From JAZDEU01 sp043808545 (GTDB lineage: Bacteria > Patescibacteriota > Patescibacteriia > JAZDEU01), in the NCBI GenBank assembly GCA_043808545.1, contig JAZDEU010000001.1, positions 1 through 8,530 on the forward strand: a stretch of 8,530 nucleotides of DNA. The letters run 5' to 3'. Below are positions 5,643-8,530 of this stretch, piece after piece. The translations under genes were made by a program, and so were the position numbers. Under the pieces are notes generated by a model that made no database searches, was not told the DNA's origin, and saw only the letters and a list, made by a program, of their open reading frames with translations. The first letter of the stretch is position 1. Each line of letters opens with the position of its first letter.

Positions 5643-5927
5643 TTATTTTTCAGCTGGTATTACACTCGCGAATTTCGCGCTAACTAGATCGCCATTAAAT
5701 TTTTTTATTTTTTTAGTATTAAATTTAACGATTCCAGCGATTTTCGCAAATAAAGTATCGTCTCCTCCGCGCATTACATTTTTACCCGCGCGGATTTTTG
5801 TCCCTCTCTGCCTTACTAAAATAGAACCTTGTTTCGCAAATTCGCCATCGTATAATTTAGTGCCTAGCCGTTTTGCGATTGAATCTCGTCCCAGGGCGGT
5901 AGATCCGCCAGCTTTCTTATGCGCCAT
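5643..5927 (-). CDS. rpmA: 50S ribosomal protein L27
   Basis: L27 is a protein of the large ribosomal subunit whose N-terminal tail reaches the peptidyl transferase centre. The family N-terminus AHKKAGGSTALGRDS directly after Met fixes the start at 5927. An in-frame ATG 33 bases upstream would add a hydrophobic stretch (MFSCFIVLLIN) foreign to the family. The core is intact: RLGTKLYDGEFAKQGSILVRQRGTKIRAG and NVMRGGDDTLFAKIAGIVKF. The length of 94 residues is normal. The tail begins directly with AHKKAGG, so there is no cleavable leader of the Firmicutes type. It is monocistronic here, without rplU (L21) next to it, unlike the common rplU-rpmA pair. It is converging with the coiled-coil gene. 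A promoter lies at 6015-6044; no Shine-Dalgarno site is clear. Confidence 0.97.
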   Translation of the reverse strand: MAHKKAGGSTALGRDSIAKRLGTKLYDGEFAKQGSILVRQRGTKIRAGKNVMRGGDDTLFAKIAGIVKFNTKKIKKFNGDLVSAKFASVIPAEK

Positions 5928-6014
5928 ATTTATCAATAAAACAATAAAACAAGAAAACAAAAAAACAATTTTTCCTAAATTTTTTATTGTCTTGCATATG
6001 CTTTACCTGTATAT

Positions 6015-6044
6015 ATTAAATTTTATTCTTTTATTTTAACTCAA
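6015..6044 (-). promoter_or_regulatory. Candidate rpmA promoter
   Basis: On the minus strand TTGAGT (6044-6039) is followed after 18 bases by TTTAAT (6020-6015, five of six). Transcription would start near 6008, giving a leader of about 80 bases. The region is very A+T-rich, so chance matches are possible. Confidence 0.45.
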
Positions 6045-6053
6045 ATGATAAAA

Positions 6054-6081
6054 TTTGTAAATACTTGACTTTTTTTATAAT
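6054..6081 (+). promoter_or_regulatory. Promoter-like region of the lipoprotein operon
   Basis: A perfect -10 box TATAAT (6076-6081) is preceded at 16 bases by a weak TTTGTA (6054-6059). A better-looking TTGACT (6065-6070) is only 5 bases from TATAAT and cannot serve it. Transcription would start near 6088, at the edge of a palindrome. Confidence 0.45.
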
Positions 6082-6087
6082 ATATGC

Positions 6088-6142
6088 TAACTTTAAAAGT
6101 TAATGAAATTATTGCTGGATTTTTCTATTTTAGCAATAATTT
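6088..6142 (+). promoter_or_regulatory. Operator-like palindrome and leader hairpin
   Basis: TAACTTT-A-AAAGTTA (6088-6102) is a perfect palindrome positioned at the expected transcription start, where a repressor could bind. It is followed by a perfect 11-bp inverted repeat, AAATTATTGCT (6106-6116) with AGCAATAATTT (6132-6142) and a 15-base loop. The hairpin lies about 35 bases before the first start codon. A regulatory role is inferred from position only. Confidence 0.5.
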
Positions 6143-6176
6143 TAGCGTTATTTTACAATTTTACAGTGGGGGGGGT

Positions 6177-6359
6177 ATGGAGAAAAAGAAAAAAGTTTTT
6201 TTGAATGAAAAATTTTTTTCAAGATTTTTTTGGATGCTCGTCATTGTGCTTTTACTTGTTGCCGCTTTTGGGTATATGCGGTATAAGCGGCAACAAAAAA
6301 TGTATGAGCTGGAGCAAGAATGGGAGGAATATGGGAGGGGAAATGGGAAATTTTTTTGA
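6177..6359 (+). CDS. Small single-pass membrane protein
   Basis: A 60-residue protein with a basic N-terminus (MEKKKKVFLNEKFF), one membrane helix at about 18-35 (FFWMLVIVLLLVAAFGYM), and a short charged tail (RYKRQQKMYELEQEWEEYG) that probably forms a helix. The positive residues on both sides leave the orientation open. The start at 6177 is chosen because an unbroken run of eight G (6168-6175) stands in the Shine-Dalgarno position. The earlier in-frame ATG at 6084 lies upstream of the expected transcription start. It is the first gene of the operon leading to the lipoprotein. I do not recognise a family. Confidence 0.6.
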   Translation: MEKKKKVFLNEKFFSRFFWMLVIVLLLVAAFGYMRYKRQQKMYELEQEWEEYGRGNGKFF

Positions 6360-6486
6360 ATTTTTGAAATGCTATCTGCGATTTTTAGCAGATGGGTAGA
6401 TGGTAGTTTTATTTTTTTTTGGTATGTATGTTTTCTTTTATTTTTTAATGCTTTGGATTTATTGTTGAAGAAAGGGGGTGAGAAAG
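6343..6486 (+). other. Ambiguous short reading frames in the operon
   Basis: No single convincing gene fills this stretch. After GGGAGGGGAA, an ATG at 6343 opens an 18-codon frame (MGNFFEFLKCYLRFLADG) overlapping the end of the previous gene and stopping at TAG 6397-6399. The next codon in the same frame is ATG (6400), opening a 22-codon hydrophobic frame (MVVLFFFGMYVF...) that stops at TGA 6466. In another frame, ATG 6369 opens 68 codons with a membrane-like segment, but without a Shine-Dalgarno site and largely overlapping the next gene. Either very small membrane peptides are made or this is a decayed gene. Confidence 0.35.
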
Positions 6487-6636
6487 GTGACAGAATTAGA
6501 AAAAGGGGACAGGCGATGGATTATTGGAATTGCGATAGCCGTCGCCATCGTGGTGGGATTGTTTTTTTTAGCTAAAATGTTTTTTAAATTTTTTTTAAAA
6601 AAGGAAAGGAATAAAAAAAATGAAAAAGTTTTTTAA
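6487..6636 (+). CDS. Small membrane protein, GTG start, overlapping the lipoprotein gene
   Basis: A frame of 49 codons: an N-terminus MTELEKGDRR, one long membrane segment at about 11-36 (WIIGIAIAVAIVVGLFFLAKMFF), and a Lys-rich tail (FLKKERNKKNEKVF). The strongest argument is the Shine-Dalgarno site AAGGGGGTGA (6472-6481), one base away from the ideal AAGGAGGTGA and 5 bases before the GTG. A second in-frame GTG at 6478 lies within that site and is less likely. Its last 17 bases overlap the start of the lipoprotein gene, which suggests translational coupling. The tail sequence in the overlap is partly dictated by the lipoprotein's start. No family is recognised. It may anchor or assist the lipoprotein, but that is a guess from the neighbourhood. 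Confidence 0.6.
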   Translation: MTELEKGDRRWIIGIAIAVAIVVGLFFLAKMFFKFFLKKERNKKNEKVF

Positions 6637-8083
6637 TTTTTGTTTTGTGGCGGTTTTATGTTGTTTGTTTTTGGCGGGATGTGGGGATGGCGATGGCGGA
6701 AATAATCAAACCCAAATGGACTTTCCTGATGCGAATTCCGCGGACCCGAGTGCGACAGGGACGGTGGTGGTTCAGTGGCGGGAGTTTGATCCGCGAAATT
6801 TGCCTGAATACAAGAAACTGTCCGAACCCAGCGCGGACGAGCCGTCTGCGATTATGGGAGTGGAAGGAGCTCCGTCCCGAGCAAAGTCGTCTGACGATTT
6901 TTACAATTTTTTACGGAGTGATTTAATGAGTGATCGCGATACAGGGGAAGTGCGGCTGGATTTTTATGGTCCCAATCATCCTTATGATATTTACGGGGAT
7001 TATGTGGGATCGCGCACTGTGAAAGCTGTGTCCTTTTTCGAGGGGACGGCTGAAGAAAAAGTTAAGGCGCAGGAGTATTACATCCACGCCATGACTTATT
7101 GTGAACTTTCAGGATATTGTTTTGAAGCGAATGCGCATGTGATTTTTCTGCCGAATGAATCAAATAGAGTGCTGTTTTCATTTAGTAGCACCGGTTCTGT
7201 TTCTATTCCGTGCTACATAGATGATCCGGGAAAGTATGTCGGAGACCTGTCGTACATTTGGTGGATAGAGGGAGCCGATGCCTATTTACCACAAGCTCCT
7301 TATTATGAGGAAGGAAAGTTAATGTTCACTATTTGTTGTTATAATTTTGGACATTTAACCGATAATAATATAGAATTGCATGTTCAATCGGGGGAAGTAC
7401 TACATATTTTGGGGTTTTCATTTAACCCGCTGGATATCACTACGCAAGGAAGGCCGCTCAAGCTCGTTGCAGAGGAATTGCCAACTGGAACAATCCAGTA
7501 TGGCGGGGAGTTTGAGTATGAACAGGATGGGGAGATTGTTATTGATTCTCCCGCGGATGGGGATGTTGTGAATTTTCCGATTACGATAATCGGAACAACC
7601 ACGGGGATTAAAAAGGTCGCGTTGCAGGTGAAAAATAAGACTGCAAACACGACACATGAAAATTTTATTGATCTCCCCAAAGATGGGGGATTCTGTTTTT
7701 CCATAGAATCTATAGAATCTATGGAAATTGAAGGGGCTGATGCTGGTGATGAATTAGAAATCATCATCACCGACACGGAACGGCGGAATAATGTTGGTGT
7801 GGATGTGATTGTTGGTCCCCCAAATTACGTGAATGTTAATACTATTGATAGTATTAACGCTCTTGGCAATAACTTAATAAGTTATTGCTGGGATGTACTG
7901 CCATCGAATATGAAAGTCGGGGATACTCTGGAATTTGCCTACAAAATAGGCGCTGTTCAAGCGGCGGAGGGTGTTGTGACGCAACACCCAGACGGTAGCT
8001 ACTATTACTGCGAGGTGCAGTGGGCGATAACTTTGCCGGATTATGCAAATCCGGCGAATTATACTATCCGCGTCGCTCATTAA
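6620..8083 (+). CDS. Lipoprotein with Ig-like segment, unknown function
   Basis: A 487-residue predicted surface lipoprotein. The signal peptide MKKFFNFCFVAVLCCLFLAGC has a clear lipobox LAGC with Cys21 as the lipidation site, followed by a flexible GDGDGGNN linker. The mature part is acidic and rich in aromatic residues and beta-prone stretches. Residues around 305-400 (EIVIDSPADGDVVNFPITIIGTT...VALQV) resemble the extracellular Ig-like beta-sandwich domains that begin with I-x-x-SP-x-x-G-x-x-V; this is a pattern-level match only. Several Cys (the YCELSGYC pair, TICCY, SYCW, YYCEV) could form disulfides. No enzyme motif is recognised. The start is supported by AAGGAAAGGA 9 bases upstream. 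Codon use differs from the dcw genes: more G+C and more CGN Arg codons, a possible sign of transfer. The gene contains several perfect inverted repeats, noted separately. Confidence 0.85.
   Translation: MKKFFNFCFVAVLCCLFLAGCGDGDGGNNQTQMDFPDANSADPSATGTVVVQWREFDPRNLPEYKKLSEPSADEPSAIMGVEGAPSRAKSSDDFYNFLRSDLMSDRDTGEVRLDFYGPNHPYDIYGDYVGSRTVKAVSFFEGTAEEKVKAQEYYIHAMTYCELSGYCFEANAHVIFLPNESNRVLFSFSSTGSVSIPCYIDDPGKYVGDLSYIWWIEGADAYLPQAPYYEEGKLMFTICCYNFGHLTDNNIELHVQSGEVLHILGFSFNPLDITTQGRPLKLVAEELPTGTIQYGGEFEYEQDGEIVIDSPADGDVVNFPITIIGTTTGIKKVALQVKNKTANTTHENFIDLPKDGGFCFSIESIESMEIEGADAGDELEIIITDTERRNNVGVDVIVGPPNYVNVNTIDSINALGNNLISYCWDVLPSNMKVGDTLEFAYKIGAVQAAEGVVTQHPDGSYYYCEVQWAITLPDYANPANYTIRVAH
7835..7888. 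repeat. Two adjacent perfect inverted repeats inside the lipoprotein gene
   Basis: GTTAATACTAT-TG-ATAGTATTAAC (7835-7858) has 11-bp arms and spans exactly eight codons (VNTIDSIN). Seven bases later GCAATAACTTA-A-TAAGTTATTGC (7866-7888) again has 11-bp arms, encoding NNLISYC with the preceding G. Both can form hairpins in mRNA or cruciforms in DNA. Shorter perfect pairs occur nearby at 7484-7499, 7575-7595 (9-bp arms), 7745-7771 and 7969-7989 (8-bp arms). Confidence 0.75.
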
Positions 8084-8090
8084 ATTTTCC

Positions 8091-8120
8091 CCTCTGCTTT
8101 GCAGGAAAGCAAGGCGGAGG
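8091..8120 (+). terminator. Hairpin just after the lipoprotein gene
   Basis: CCTCTGCTTTGC (8091-8102) pairs with GCAAGGCGGAGG (8109-8120), 12 bp including two G-U pairs, with a 6-base loop, 7 bases past the stop. Only TTTATAAAG follows, so as a terminator it is weak. It may protect the 3' end or act with the stronger terminator downstream. Confidence 0.45.
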
Positions 8121-8142
8121 TTTATAAAGATCTCTTTTATTT

Positions 8143-8253
8143 CCATAGGCGACCGATAGGTATCCTCCTGCCACTCGAAAACCTATGTTAATGGGGCTGG
8201 TTGAGGAATGCGTGCGCAATGCGCGCCATTCTCTCGCCAGCCCTCTTTTTTTT
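8143..8253 (+). terminator. Strong intrinsic terminator preceded by a structured segment
   Basis: GGGCTGG (8194-8200) pairs with CCAGCCC (8237-8243). The interior GAATG...CATTC and GCGTGC...GCGCGC extends it into a hairpin of about 50 bases, followed by TCTTTTTTTT. This is a convincing intrinsic terminator. Upstream, CATAGG (8144-8149) and ATAGGT (8155-8160) can each pair with the same ACCTATG (8181-8187), giving alternative stems, and a CCTCCT sits between them at 8164-8169. No open frame is present. The segment could be only the 3' untranslated region or a small RNA; I recognise no known RNA family. Confidence 0.6.
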
Positions 8254-8280
8254 GACTTAAGAATAAAAGAGTAGTATTAT
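8252..8280 (+). promoter_or_regulatory. Well-formed promoter at the end of the accessory operon
   Basis: TTGACT (8252-8257), 17 bases, TATTAT (8275-8280). It begins inside the T-run of the preceding terminator, a common arrangement between two transcription units. The transcript would start near 8287 and run off toward the window edge. No substantial gene follows: stops occur in every frame within the next 240 bases. Confidence 0.6.
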
Positions 8281-8321
8281 TATAGAGAAGCGCGGAATAA
8301 CAAATTTTAAAAACTTCAAAT

Positions 8322-8363
8322 ATGAAATTTAAGCCGGCTGAAAAACAACTTAAGAAGATATAG
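8322..8363 (+). CDS. Very short reading frame of 13 codons
   Basis: ATG at 8322 opens MKFKPAEKQLKKI and then TAG. It lies about 35 bases behind the expected start of the transcript from 8252-8280, without a clear Shine-Dalgarno site. It could be a leader peptide, the stump of a gene destroyed by the repeat at 8418-8517, or chance. The bases between 8364 and 8417 are A+T-rich with nothing recognisable. Confidence 0.15.
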   Translation: MKFKPAEKQLKKI

Positions 8364-8417
8364 ACATTAATGTAAAGCGCAAATATTAAAATTATTGTAA
8401 CTACTCAGCACGGTTTC

Positions 8418-8517
8418 AGTGCCATTTGCTTAAAACCCCTAATTTTAAATAAAAATTAAATTCCAGCGCAAAGAATAAATCTTGTGAAGGCAAAATATTC
8501 CTTTAGCAAATGGCACT
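8418..8517. repeat. 13-bp inverted repeat at the window edge, possible mobile element
   Basis: AGTGCCATTTGCT (8418-8430) and AGCAAATGGCACT (8505-8517) are exact reverse complements, 74 bases apart. AACTACT occurs just outside on both sides (8399-8405 and 8523-8529) in direct orientation, which could be a target duplication or part of the element ends. There is no coding capacity inside. The feature may continue beyond the window. Confidence 0.5.
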
Positions 8518-8530
8518 TTTGGAACTACTT

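Noticed and set aside
5928..5960. Longer N-terminus for L27
   Set aside because: The added MFSCFIVLLIN is unlike the family, whose N-terminus is AHKKAGG directly after Met.
6065..6081. TTGACT and TATAAT as one promoter
   Set aside because: Only 5 bases separate them, so RNA polymerase cannot use both boxes together.
6084..6176. Earlier ATG for the first small membrane protein
   Set aside because: It lies 3 bases after the -10 box, before the expected transcription start, and across the palindrome and hairpin; the G-run favours 6177.
6369..6575. 68-codon frame with a membrane-like stretch
   Set aside because: It has no Shine-Dalgarno site, overlaps 89 bases of the better-supported gene at 6487, and its second half has a shadow-like composition; kept only as an alternative in the ambiguous region.
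7384..7776. Open frame of about 130 codons on the minus strand inside the lipoprotein gene
   Set aside because: It lies opposite a well-supported lipoprotein frame, has no ribosome binding site or recognisable motif, and looks like a shadow of that gene.
184..8083. TGA recoded as Gly, as in some candidate phyla
   Set aside because: No TGA occurs inside a conserved gene, and rsmH and ftsL end with TGA at the family's normal length.

Overview
The window looks like a chromosomal piece of a low-GC bacterium, most likely a member of the Patescibacteria (Candidate Phyla Radiation). This is inferred from the style of the sequence and not from a search. The genes are A+T-rich and Arg is mostly AGA/AGG in the cell-division genes. 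Recognisable Shine-Dalgarno sites are scarce in front of the housekeeping genes. The MurF is short at its N-terminus. Intergenic spaces are filled with small palindromic repeats. The genetic code appears standard, since TGA is used only as a stop.

Left half (1-5100): a reduced division and cell wall (dcw) block on the + strand, rsmH - ftsL - ftsI - murF. The murE and mraY genes usually found in this cluster are not next to these genes. The block is followed by tRNA-Glu(CUC). RsmH methylates 16S rRNA. FtsL and FtsI are divisome proteins, and FtsI cross-links septal peptidoglycan. MurF adds D-Ala-D-Ala to the precursor. The spaces are occupied by repeats: two elements with the same terminal inverted repeat but unrelated interiors (1-129 and 3512-3596), a GC hairpin (1260-1281), and GAATCATGAAT-type repeats. 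A palindromic repeat also sits in frame inside rsmH. Good -35/-10 pairs lie 8 to 10 bases before the ATG of ftsL, murF and the gene at 5137, which points to leaderless mRNAs.

Middle (5100-6045): a small coiled-coil protein of unknown function (+) converges with rpmA, ribosomal protein L27 (-), across a nested repeat and a shared terminator.

Right half (6050-8530): an accessory operon on the + strand with a different style. It has a promoter-like region, a short palindrome at the likely transcription start, an 11-bp leader hairpin and G-rich Shine-Dalgarno sites. It encodes two small single-pass membrane proteins, the second overlapping a 487-residue lipoprotein with an Ig-like segment. The lipoprotein gene is richer in G+C and contains several perfect inverted repeats. 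It is followed by structured noncoding DNA ending in a strong intrinsic terminator, a clear new promoter with no substantial gene behind it, and a 13-bp inverted repeat at the window edge that may be a mobile element.
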